DNA of 6,360 bases from Candidatus Izemoplasmatales bacterium (GCA_028694875.1 JAQVKB010000066.1:1-6360); one strand, 5' to 3'. Positions 1 through 5,478 are shown, numbered from the stretch's first letter. Notes: generated by a model not told the origin, from the letters alone. Made by a program: numbers and translations.

Positions 1-2
1 CA

Positions 3-77
3 CCAAAAGAGTTCTATGAATCATTTAAAAATCAAAATGCGAATCCCCTAGGGGATTGTACTGATAAAGATTTATAA
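3..77 (+). CDS. possible C-terminal tail of a gene entering from the left edge (partial)
   Basis: An open frame runs in from the left edge and gives 24 residues, beginning PKEFYESFKNQ and ending GDCTDKDL, before a TAA at 75-77. The mix of charged and aromatic residues looks protein-like, and the other two plus frames stop earlier, but a stretch this short can be open by chance. No motif is recognisable and no function can be proposed. It ends about 107 bases before the terminator of the minus-strand tRNA-Leu, so if real it is convergent with that tRNA. No terminator hairpin with a U-run follows it on the plus strand. The surrounding DNA is more AT-rich than the genes further right. Confidence 0.3.
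   Translation, partial: PKEFYESFKNQNANPLGDCTDKDL
42..57. repeat. perfect 16-bp palindrome centred on CCTAGG
   Basis: The bases AATCCCCTAGGGGATT read identically on both strands. It falls inside the possible gene tail at 3-77, where it would encode NPLGD. There is no U-run on either side, so it is not a standard intrinsic terminator. It could be a protein-binding site or chance; its role is unknown. Confidence 0.45.
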
Positions 78-184
78 CTTACTACATTACACAATTTAAT
101 ATGTACTTGACAAAGGGAGTACTTTAAAACGCATTTTTACTGGCTTATTTATAATGAAAAGTCTAAAAGAGCCCTATTTAGCGC
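78..184. other. AT-rich intergenic stretch with no supported feature
   Basis: No credible reading frame is present. A TTGACA at 107-112 and a TATAAT at 150-155 are both present, but they are 37 bases apart and cannot form one promoter. A weak 5-bp inverted repeat GTACT/AGTAC lies at 103-122. A 28-codon frame starting at the ATG at 154 runs antisense through the tRNA terminator and tRNA and is not credible. Confidence 0.5.
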
Positions 185-216
185 AAAAAAAAGGATTGAA
201 AAATTGTATCAATCCT
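185..216 (-). terminator. intrinsic terminator of tRNA-Leu
   Basis: Read on the minus strand, AGGATTGA (216-209) pairs perfectly with TCAATCCT (199-192) across a 9-base loop, followed by a run of T. It starts 12 bases beyond the encoded CCA of the tRNA, so the tRNA is a single-gene transcript. Confidence 0.88.
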
Positions 217-228
217 ATGCTTCTTATA

Positions 229-313
229 TGGTGCGGTTGATGGGACTTGAACCCACACGTCACTAGGACACTACCGCCTGAAGATAGCGCGTCTGCCATT
301 TCGCCACAACCGC
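229..313 (-). tRNA. tRNA-Leu, anticodon CAG, with encoded CCA
   Basis: On the minus strand the acceptor stem GCGGTTG (313-307) pairs with CAACCGC (239-233), followed by discriminator A (232) and a genome-encoded CCA (231-229). The anticodon stem CTATC/GGTAG encloses the loop TTCAGGC, giving anticodon CAG (280-278), which reads CUG leucine codons. The D-arm matches the usual leucine-tRNA pattern (GCG stem, GGCAGA in the loop). The class II variable arm has a short GTC/GAC stem. The T-arm GTGGG-TTCAAGT-CCCAT is canonical apart from one G-T pair. The length of 85 bases including CCA is normal for tRNA-Leu. It has its own extended -10 promoter and its own terminator and is divergent from speA. 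Confidence 0.97.
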
Positions 314-327
314 TTGTCGCAAAAATT

Positions 328-336
328 ATTATATCA
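328..336 (-). promoter_or_regulatory. extended -10 promoter of tRNA-Leu
   Basis: The minus strand reads TGATATAAT, a consensus -10 TATAAT (333-328) with the extended TGn element directly upstream. It lies 14 bases before the mature 5' end of the tRNA, leaving room for a short leader removed by RNase P. No good -35 hexamer lies at 16-18 bases spacing, which the extended -10 could compensate for. Confidence 0.7.
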
Positions 337-374
337 TAATTTCATCGTTTATCTACTCTTTTTTGATAGAATCC

Positions 375-398
375 AGAAATCAATCTCGAATGATTTCT
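375..398. repeat. imperfect 24-bp palindrome between the tRNA-Leu and speA promoters
   Basis: AGAAATCA (375-382) is perfectly complementary to TGATTTCT (391-398). The central eight bases ATCTCGAA add two more symmetric pairs, so only two symmetric positions of the 24-bp palindrome do not match. It has no U-run and lies about 60 bases upstream of the speA -35 box and 40 upstream of the tRNA -10 box. The size and symmetry suit an operator for a dimeric regulator, but no regulator gene is nearby and the role is inferred. Confidence 0.4.
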
Positions 399-457
399 AC
401 CCACTGGTTATCACAATTTATGTGTATATTTCTTTTTATTTTCATCAAGGTTTTCAT

Positions 458-487
458 TTGGACATTCTAGTCGATTTATGTTATATT
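458..487 (+). promoter_or_regulatory. promoter of the speA-speB operon
   Basis: A -35-like TTGGAC (458-463) is separated by 18 bases from TATATT (482-487), which is preceded by TG and one base (479-481), an extended -10. Transcription would start near 493-495, giving a leader of about 30 bases before the GTG start. This also argues against the in-frame TTG at 492 as the start codon, because it would lie at or before the transcript 5' end. Confidence 0.65.
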
Positions 488-510
488 CATATTGCATCTA
501 TCACAACTTG

Positions 511-517
511 AAAGGAG
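511..517 (+). promoter_or_regulatory. ribosome binding site that sets the speA start
   Basis: AAAGGAG lies 7 bases before GTG at 525. It falls inside the longer open frame that begins with TTG at 492, so it selects the GTG rather than the upstream TTG. Confidence 0.85.
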
Positions 518-524
518 TCCGCGA

Positions 525-2018
525 GTGAACGAAGATCGTCAGTCGAAAACCCCATTTTATTCCAAATTACGAGAATACGCAGAAAGTCATACCATCCCCT
601 TTGATGTCCCGGGTCATAAAATGGGTCGTATCGAAAATGATATGATTTCTTATATTGGGCAAGAGGCCTATATGCTCGATAGCAATGCGCCGATTGGTCT
701 CGATACTTTGAGTCGTCCCACGGGTGTTATCAAAGAGGCTGAAAGGCTGATGGCTGAGGCTTGCTTAGCGGATAAATCCTACTTCTTAACCAATGGAACC
801 ACGATCGGTATTATGGCAATGATTATGGCCACATGCAAAGCCAAAGAGAAAATCATTCTACCTAGAAATGTCCATAAGTCTGTCATTAGTGGCTTAATTC
901 TTTCCGGTGCCATGCCAATCTTTATTCGCCCTTTGATTGACCCCGACTTAGGCATCGCGAACAATGTCACTTATGAAGCCGTTCAAGAAGCCATCCTCAA
1001 TCATCCTGACGCCAAAGCAATCTTTCTCATAAACCCGACATACTTTGGCGTTTGTAGCGACATTGAACGAATTGTCAAATTAGCCCATGATCATGGCATG
1101 CTTGTTTTGGTGGATGAAGCGCATGGCGCCCAATTCTACTTCAATGAAAGAATGCCCTTTACCGCTATGGAAGCTTCCGCAGACATCTCGGCGATGTCAT
1201 TCCACAAAACAGCGGGTTCGTTTACTCAATCTTCTGTGATTTTGACCAAGGGAAGACGGATTGATCATGTTCGTTTGCGGTCCACATTGAATATGCTACA
1301 AAGTACTTCACCCTCTGCTCTCCTCATGGCATCGCTCGATGTCGCGCGCAAGGAAATGTATTTTGAAGGTGCCAAGAAAATTGATATTTTACTCAATATG
1401 GCTCAAGACACCCGAGCAAAACTCAAGGCAATCCCAGGAATCAAAGTCATTGATAAGGATTATATCGTCTCGCGTGGCGGTGATGATTTCGATGAAACCA
1501 AGGTTGTCGTCAAAGTCAGCGATATGGGGATAACTGGTTTTGAAGTCTATAAGATGCTTCGTAAGAAATACAATATTCAACTTGAACTGGGAGAATCCCA
1601 TATTATCCTCTGTGTCTTGACCATTGGCACCAAGCGCGAAGATCTTGACATGCTTGTGGATGCGTTCAAAGATTTGTCCAAGAAATACTACAAGATTCGG
1701 AACAAACTTCCAAAAATCAAGTTTGATTATCAATATCCTGAGACCTATACGCGTCCTCGTGATGCCTACCACGCGCCGAAAATTTCCCTTCCTTTGGAAG
1801 AAGCCTATGATGAGATTTCCGCAGAATCAATTATGATCTACCCACCTGGTATCCCCTTGGTTATTCCAGGTGAAATTATCACTCAAGAAGTCATCGACGA
1901 TATTTTATTCTATGTCAAGAAAGGATCCGTCATCCATAGCGAACTCGATAATGGTTTTGTCAAAGTTATCGATAAAAAGAATTGGATGTATTGGGAAGGT
2001 GAAGACGATGCGTTATAG
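525..2018 (+). CDS. speA: arginine decarboxylase, PLP-dependent (Orn/Lys/Arg decarboxylase class I)
   Basis: A cytoplasmic PLP enzyme of 497 residues that most likely decarboxylates arginine to agmatine, the first step of putrescine synthesis. The fold-type I core carries VPGHKMG (28-34), NGTT (90-93, cofactor phosphate region), NPTYFG (170-175), DEAHGA (197-202, with the Asp expected to bind the pyridine nitrogen) and SFHKTAG with the Schiff-base Lys228 followed by TQSS. The C-terminal domain has the family hallmark PPGIPLVIPGE (440-450). Length fits the compact Bacillus SpeA type, which lacks the N-terminal wing of the large inducible decarboxylases. The start is GTG, chosen by the AAAGGAG site 7 bases upstream. 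It overlaps speB by 11 bases and shares its promoter. The family also contains lysine and ornithine decarboxylases; arginine as substrate is inferred from the coupled agmatinase. No key residue is missing. Confidence 0.93.
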   Translation: MNEDRQSKTPFYSKLREYAESHTIPFDVPGHKMGRIENDMISYIGQEAYMLDSNAPIGLDTLSRPTGVIKEAERLMAEACLADKSYFLTNGTTIGIMAMIMATCKAKEKIILPRNVHKSVISGLILSGAMPIFIRPLIDPDLGIANNVTYEAVQEAILNHPDAKAIFLINPTYFGVCSDIERIVKLAHDHGMLVLVDEAHGAQFYFNERMPFTAMEASADISAMSFHKTAGSFTQSSVILTKGRRIDHVRLRSTLNMLQSTSPSALLMASLDVARKEMYFEGAKKIDILLNMAQDTRAKLKAIPGIKVIDKDYIVSRGGDDFDETKVVVKVSDMGITGFEVYKMLRKKYNIQLELGESHIILCVLTIGTKREDLDMLVDAFKDLSKKYYKIRNKLPKIKFDYQYPETYTRPRDAYHAPKISLPLEEAYDEISAESIMIYPPGIPLVIPGEIITQEVIDDILFYVKKGSVIHSELDNGFVKVIDKKNWMYWEGEDDAL

Positions 2019-2868
2019 CAATGTCGATCTTAGTTTTCAAAGTTGCAACAAGCCTTATGATCAAAGCGATGTCATTATTTTTTCCTCGCCCATGGATGCG
2101 ACGACCAGTTTCCGTCCCGGAACCCGTTTCGCTGGCAACGCCATTCGCGTTGATTCCTTTGGTGTCGAATGGTATTCGCCCTACCGAAATATGGATCTCA
2201 AAGACTATAACACGTGTGACATCGGTGATTTGGATCTTCCTATTGGCGATGTCGAAGCCGCTTTGTCCGTCATTCGCGATACCGTCCAAGGAATTGTTAC
2301 CGACGGGAAAAAGCCGATGATGATTGGCGGAGAACACCTTGTGACGTTGCCAGTCATCGAAGTGCTGGCAAAGAAATATCCTGATTTGCATATCATTCAC
2401 CTCGATGCCCATACCGACCTTCGTGAAGATTTCTTTGGAAGAGCGTTATCGCATGCGACCGTATTACGTCGTTGCTATGACATCTTGGGCGATGGACGCA
2501 TTTTCCAATTTGGAATTCGTAGCGGAGACCGCTCGGAATTTGAATGGGCAGCCCAAGGTCATACTCATTTACGAAAATTTGATTTTGTGGGTCTCGAAGA
2601 AGCGGTTGAATTGATTAAAAACAAACCTGTTTATATCACCATTGATTTGGATGTTCTTGACCCTTCGGTCTTTCCTGGAACAGGAACACCCGAACCAGGC
2701 GGAATGCAATACAAGGACTTGCTTCATGCCTTTGATGTGTTCGAGAATCTTCAACATATTGTTGGCGGAGATTTGGTTGAACTCGCTCCCATGATTGATC
2801 CAAGCGGCGCATCCACGGCCGTCGCGGCGAAATCGCTCCGTGAAATGGTACTCTTGCTCCACAAATAA
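2008..2868 (+). CDS. speB: agmatinase (ureohydrolase/arginase family)
   Basis: A cytoplasmic binuclear-manganese hydrolase of 286 residues, close to the usual length for Bacillus-type SpeB, expected to convert agmatine to putrescine and urea. Metal-binding motifs are intact: GGEH (His110), DAHTD (Asp133, His135, Asp137) and ITIDLDVLDP (Asp213, Asp215). The ureohydrolase signature continues as PGTGTPEPGG (223-232). SHAT near 148-151 carries the histidine aligned with the arginase catalytic His, and FGIRSG and EFEWA follow as in Gram-positive agmatinases. The open frame extends upstream inside speA to about 1870, but the ATG at 2008 is preceded by AAGGTG at 6 bases and starts where the family normally starts. 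It overlaps the last 11 bases of speA, consistent with translational coupling. Guanidinobutyrase or arginase activity is less likely given the neighbour. Confidence 0.93.
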   Translation: MRYSNVDLSFQSCNKPYDQSDVIIFSSPMDATTSFRPGTRFAGNAIRVDSFGVEWYSPYRNMDLKDYNTCDIGDLDLPIGDVEAALSVIRDTVQGIVTDGKKPMMIGGEHLVTLPVIEVLAKKYPDLHIIHLDAHTDLREDFFGRALSHATVLRRCYDILGDGRIFQFGIRSGDRSEFEWAAQGHTHLRKFDFVGLEEAVELIKNKPVYITIDLDVLDPSVFPGTGTPEPGGMQYKDLLHAFDVFENLQHIVGGDLVELAPMIDPSGASTAVAAKSLREMVLLLHK

Positions 2869-2869
2869 C

Positions 2870-2897
2870 AAAATCGCCATTCCTGGCGATTTTTTTT
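2870..2897 (+). terminator. intrinsic terminator of the speA-speB operon
   Basis: AAAATCGCCA (2870-2879) pairs with TGGCGATTTT (2884-2893) around a TTCC loop, with the T-run continuing to 2897. It starts two bases after the speB stop, and its last bases are part of the stop codon of the convergent DUF1361 gene. On the minus strand the hairpin is followed by only TTTTG, so it may also terminate that gene but less strongly. Confidence 0.92.
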
Positions 2898-3567
2898 ATG
2901 ATTGACGATGCTTTTTCAGAATCAAGATTGTCCCAAAAAGAAGGATTTGAAAAATCGTAAATACGCCGACAAATTCAAAGAAAACGAGATCGATATTCTC
3001 CCATACCTTCACGACAACACGCCATGGAAGGATGACATCCCAAGAATTGAGTCGTAGAAATCGCCCCAAATACACCGCAACCGAGGATACGAATGAGATG
3101 AGAGGAAGAAACCAATATACCATTCTCGATGAAAAATACCGCTGTCCTTCGCTCAACCAATGTCTGATACTTTGAATGGCGAACCACAAGCCCAGGAGTG
3201 CACCCAAAAACAAATGAATCATCGCGATATATCCCACAATATTCTCCGCATAAATCCAGCCCATACTAATGGGACTATCTTCGTAGAACAAATAGTGATT
3301 GAGATACATCAAATCTGTGACCATATAGATCGCATTCGGTAAAAAGAGAAGGGATACAAGAAATGCCAAACCCCATACCCATTTGCTCTTGGGCTGTTTC
3401 TCTACGATCCATGAGGATATGAAAAACGAAACAGAGGCAAGCAATGCGTTCCAAATGAGAAAGAGGTGAACCGAGAAATTCGTCACCTGAAATACGAGCA
3501 GCGAAAGTACACCAAATACGATAAGCATCATCAGCCCGATTTGTAATTGAGTCACTTGTTTTTTCAT
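2896..3567 (-). CDS. DUF1361 family integral membrane protein
   Basis: A 223-residue, very hydrophobic protein with about six predicted membrane segments (roughly residues 10-28, 34-55, 63-83, 108-135, 148-170 and 196-217) and a basic C-terminal tail (LKKHRQS). Two stretches match the DUF1361 family: FLPNAIYMVTD (75-85) after the third segment and GRFLRLNSWDV (168-178) in the fifth loop. The biochemical function of the family is not established, so none is given. The ATG at 3567 has AGGAGG (3578-3573) 5 bases upstream. The gene lies downstream of the lrgB-like terminator and appears to have its own promoter with a very short leader. Its TAA overlaps the T-run of the convergent speB terminator, so no intergenic space separates the two units. 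Confidence 0.85.
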   Translation of the reverse strand: MKKQVTQLQIGLMMLIVFGVLSLLVFQVTNFSVHLFLIWNALLASVSFFISSWIVEKQPKSKWVWGLAFLVSLLFLPNAIYMVTDLMYLNHYLFYEDSPISMGWIYAENIVGYIAMIHLFLGALLGLWFAIQSIRHWLSEGQRYFSSRMVYWFLPLISFVSSVAVYLGRFLRLNSWDVILPWRVVVKVWENIDLVFFEFVGVFTIFQILLFGTILILKKHRQS

Positions 3568-3585
3568 CGTCGCCTCCTGAGGAAC

Positions 3586-3614
3586 ATTATATAAAAAAAG
3601 ACTTGCAGATGCAA
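3586..3614 (-). promoter_or_regulatory. putative promoter of the DUF1361 gene, overlapping the lrgB terminator
   Basis: The minus strand has a perfect TATAAT (3591-3586) with TTGCAT (3614-3609) 17 bases upstream as a weak -35. The -35 and spacer are built from the terminator hairpin of the lrgB-like gene. Transcription would start near 3579, giving a leader of only about a dozen bases that begins at the ribosome binding site. Confidence 0.5.
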
Positions 3615-3617
3615 GTC
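3593..3617 (-). terminator. intrinsic terminator of the lrgA-lrgB-like pair
   Basis: On the minus strand GACTTGC (3617-3611) pairs with GCAAGTC (3606-3600) around a four-base loop, followed by seven T (3599-3593). It begins ten bases after the lrgB-like stop codon. Confidence 0.9.
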
Positions 3618-3626
3618 CTTGTTGGA

Positions 3627-4304
3627 TTAGAGAAACATCGCGATGATCGCGGTCAACACACCTGTGAAGACCAAGGAGACACTGGCAATGGCCCCCGCTT
3701 CTTGATCAAATTCAAACGCCTTTGCAGTTCCAATCGCGTGTGATGTCGATCCTAAAGATAAGCCAATGATGCGCGCGTCTTTGATACGTAAAACTTTAAT
3801 CAGGGAGGGGATGACCACGGCTCCTATAACTGCGCTCAATACGACAACCGCAACGGTAATTGCGCGGATTCCGCCAAGACGCTCGCTGATTTCAATCGCA
3901 ATTGGCGTTGTAGAAGCCTTGGGAATAAGAGACGCCACTAAAGTTTCATCAATCCCTAACATCGGCGCAATTACCAACACCGTAAAGATACTCACCAAGG
4001 CGCCAACCAATGATCCCACAAAAATGACGACAAAATTGCGTTTTATCAAGTCCATTTTTCCGACAATAGGAATCGCCAGCGAAACAATGAGCGGTCCTAG
4101 GAAGACATGGATTCCCGATAAATCGGTCAGCAAATCACTCAATGTGATATGAGAAATTTCAACATACAGTATCAACAAGACTGTTGCGACAATAAAAGGG
4201 CTAAAAAATGGAAGTTTCGTTTTTTTGTAGACCCATTGACCAAACACATAAAACAGCATTGTCAGCATAATCCCAAAAGCTTGGGAACCGAAAATTGAAC
4301 TCAT
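3627..4304 (-). CDS. lrgB: LrgB/CidB family membrane protein
   Basis: A 225-residue polytopic membrane protein, close to the usual LrgB length. Family motifs are clear: LGPLIVSLAIP (69-79), PKASTTPIAIEIS (128-140) and GSTSHAIGTAKAFE (185-198). LrgB-type proteins pair with LrgA. The pair was first linked to control of murein hydrolases and autolysis, while related pairs (Bacillus PftA/PftB, Streptococcus LrgAB, plastid PLGG1) act in transport of pyruvate or glycolate/glycerate; which applies here cannot be told. The ATG overlaps the lrgA-like TGA as ATGA. Its ribosome binding site, AAGGAGG, is 9 bases upstream inside the lrgA-like gene and is flanked by a complementary CCTCC. No LytS/LytR-type regulator gene lies in the window. 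Confidence 0.9.
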   Translation of the reverse strand: MSSIFGSQAFGIMLTMLFYVFGQWVYKKTKLPFFSPFIVATVLLILYVEISHITLSDLLTDLSGIHVFLGPLIVSLAIPIVGKMDLIKRNFVVIFVGSLVGALVSIFTVLVIAPMLGIDETLVASLIPKASTTPIAIEISERLGGIRAITVAVVVLSAVIGAVVIPSLIKVLRIKDARIIGLSLGSTSHAIGTAKAFEFDQEAGAIASVSLVFTGVLTAIIAMFL

Positions 4305-4687
4305 TCGGAGGTTCCTCCTTCTCGTTTCCGTAGGATTCCCAATGTCAATTTGACACTGGCCACAATCGCCAAGAAACTAAGGATGGTCGAGATCAAAATC
4401 AAAGCAAGAATTTTGAGGATCTGAGCACTTAAAATATCGAAGTACTCGATGACACCTACCGCGGCGGGGATAAAGAAAAAAGCCATATTCGAAGTTAAAA
4501 AGGTACCTACTGATTCCACTTCTTTTTTGGGAAGAATCTTCGTTGATAATGCGACCAAAAGCAATCCGAGTCCAAGAATTGTTCCCGGCAAATAAACGGA
4601 CGGAAAAATCGCTAAAACCAGCGCGGAAAGGATTTCACCGAATACATAGAATAACAAGATAAAAAAGATTTGGCGAAATAGATTCAT
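4301..4687 (-). CDS. lrgA: LrgA/CidA family membrane protein
   Basis: A 128-residue protein with about four membrane segments, typical of the holin-like LrgA/CidA family. Landmarks are GE at 17-18 in the first segment, LPGTILGLGLLL (33-44), a MAFFFIPAAVGVIEY stretch (68-82) and a basic, charged C-terminus (LRKREGGTSE). Three in-frame starts are possible: GTG at 4696, ATG at 4693 and ATG at 4687. The last is preferred because GAGG (4699-4696) lies 8 bases before it but only 2 before the ATG at 4693. It is co-translated with the lrgB-like gene through a 4-base overlap. Proposed roles are the same as for LrgB: a membrane complex in autolysis control or small carboxylate transport. Confidence 0.88.
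   Translation of the reverse strand: MNLFRQIFFILLFYVFGEILSALVLAIFPSVYLPGTILGLGLLLVALSTKILPKKEVESVGTFLTSNMAFFFIPAAVGVIEYFDILSAQILKILALILISTILSFLAIVASVKLTLGILRKREGGTSE
4307..4318 (-). promoter_or_regulatory. Shine-Dalgarno/anti-Shine-Dalgarno inverted repeat at the lrgA-lrgB junction
   Basis: The minus strand reads GGAGGAACCTCC. The ribosome binding site GGAGG (4318-4314) is followed after two bases by its exact complement CCTCC (4311-4307), just before the lrgB ATG. A hairpin of four G-C/A-U pairs with a GAAC loop could hide the site until ribosomes translating lrgA open it. The repeat is directly visible; the regulatory effect is inferred. Confidence 0.5.
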
Positions 4688-4705
4688 CGTCATCACCTCT
4701 ATCTT

Positions 4706-4711
4706 ATTATA
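4706..4711 (-). promoter_or_regulatory. putative -10 box of the lrgA-lrgB pair
   Basis: A perfect TATAAT on the minus strand lies 19 bases before the preferred lrgA ATG. No convincing -35 hexamer or TGn extension is present, so it may need an activator. A separate promoter is expected because a strong terminator lies between this pair and the upstream membrane-protein gene. Confidence 0.45.
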
Positions 4712-4759
4712 CGATGAAACAATTCCGCGATTCTTTGGGATGCATACAAAAGGGTTTTC

Positions 4760-4793
4760 AAAAAAAAGAAGCGCTCACGAACGGAAGCGCTTC
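4760..4793 (-). terminator. intrinsic terminator overlapping the end of the Pr6Pr-like gene
   Basis: On the minus strand GAAGCGCT (4793-4786) pairs with AGCGCTTC (4775-4768) around a 10-base loop, followed by eight T (4767-4760). The ascending stem and loop encode the last residues of the protein, and the TGA stop (4777-4775) runs into the descending stem. Confidence 0.92.
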
Positions 4794-5422
4794 GGGGTTT
4801 TGTATTGCTCTTCGGCAATTTTTTTATCAAGAAGAACATATCCCCATGATAGAAGCAAGACAAACACGGAAATTCCTAAAACAAAGAGAATGACACCACC
4901 CCAACCAATCAAATCAGGATTCATGAAGAAATAGGGGTATCTTGAAGAAGAGTTCTCGTAAACAAACGTTCCTCCAAGGATGGCATAAATATTGGCAAAC
5001 ACGAAATAAGATAAGGGTGCAATCAACCAGTAAGGGATTTGTTTGGTGCGAAGTACGCCTTTCTGGTCAAACAAGAAATAGTCGAGAAGTGTCATCAAAG
5101 GTGTAAACGTATGAACAAAGAAATTACCCCAGAATGCGGGCTTTTCGGTTAACGTTGGTGCCAAAACAAGATGATACACCAAAAAGGTAATCATGATGGC
5201 GATGGTCAGCGCTGCTTTCACACTTCTTGAAGTCACACTTGGATTTTTAGTAAATAGAGCGACACCAAAATAGATAATCACTGCGGCATTGCTCATCATC
5301 GTGTAGTACAACATCGTTTGAATAGGATTTTCAGAGTCAATCAGTTGAAGGACTACGCCAGTGATTGCTCCTAATAAAAATAACACCAGATATATTTTTC
5401 TGCTTTTTTCAACTCGACTCAT
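4775..5422 (-). CDS. Pr6Pr-like integral membrane protein
   Basis: A 215-residue protein with six likely membrane segments (about 10-28, 38-57, 67-88, 98-118, 130-150 and 172-198) and a basic, polar C-terminal tail. The pattern fits the Pr6Pr family of bacterial membrane proteins: a Y-T-M-M-S-N stretch (40-45), VYHLVLAP (82-89), HTFTPLMTLLDYFLF (104-118) with conserved-looking His104 and Asp114, and YPYFFMN (162-168) before the last segment. The function of this family is not established; distant likeness to the FAR-17a/AIG1-like group is sometimes noted and proves nothing here. The ATG at 5422 has AAGGAG (5436-5431) 8 bases upstream. It has its own promoter and terminator, so it is a single-gene unit. 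The assignment rests on remembered motifs. Confidence 0.72.
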   Translation of the reverse strand: MSRVEKSRKIYLVLFLLGAITGVVLQLIDSENPIQTMLYYTMMSNAAVIIYFGVALFTKNPSVTSRSVKAALTIAIMITFLVYHLVLAPTLTEKPAFWGNFFVHTFTPLMTLLDYFLFDQKGVLRTKQIPYWLIAPLSYFVFANIYAILGGTFVYENSSSRYPYFFMNPDLIGWGGVILFVLGISVFVLLLSWGYVLLDKKIAEEQYKTPKRFRS

Positions 5423-5448
5423 GATAATTTCTCCTTATATCGAAAGAT

Positions 5449-5478
5449 ATTATACCATGAGAAAACCTCCTCTACCAA
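5449..5478 (-). promoter_or_regulatory. promoter of the Pr6Pr-like gene
   Basis: On the minus strand TTGGTA (5478-5473) is followed after 18 bases by TATAAT (5454-5449) with an extended TGG upstream. It starts immediately after the T-run of the methyltransferase terminator. Predicted start near 5442, just before the ribosome binding site at 5436-5431. Confidence 0.72.

Noticed and set aside
107..155. TTGACA and TATAAT as a plus-strand promoter
   Set aside because: The two boxes are 37 bases apart, and no gene follows on the plus strand before the tRNA.
314..511. Plus-strand 65-codon frame between tRNA-Leu and speA
   Set aside because: It starts directly at the tRNA 5' end, has no ribosome binding site, covers both promoters, and has a composition expected of translated AT-rich intergenic DNA.
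492..524. TTG at 492 as the speA start
   Set aside because: The clear AAAGGAG site lies downstream of it and is correctly spaced for GTG at 525; the promoter would start transcription at or after the TTG.
1389..1772. 127-codon minus-strand frame antisense to speA
   Set aside because: It lies within the conserved decarboxylase gene, and no ribosome binding site or motif supports it.
1870..2007. Longer start for the agmatinase inside speA
   Set aside because: It would add 46 residues read out of frame from speA codons with no family similarity; ATG at 2008 has its own ribosome binding site and gives the normal family length.
3766..4152. 128-codon plus-strand frame antisense to the lrgB-like gene
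   Set aside because: The opposite strand carries all LrgB motifs; this frame is low-complexity in Thr, Ile and Ala, as expected from a shadow of a membrane-protein gene.
5450..5471. AGGAGG followed after 7 bases by a minimal ATG-GTA-TAA reading frame on the minus strand, like a tiny leader peptide
   Set aside because: Its TAA overlaps the -10 box of the Pr6Pr-like promoter, so it lies upstream of the transcript start and would be present only in rare readthrough RNA.
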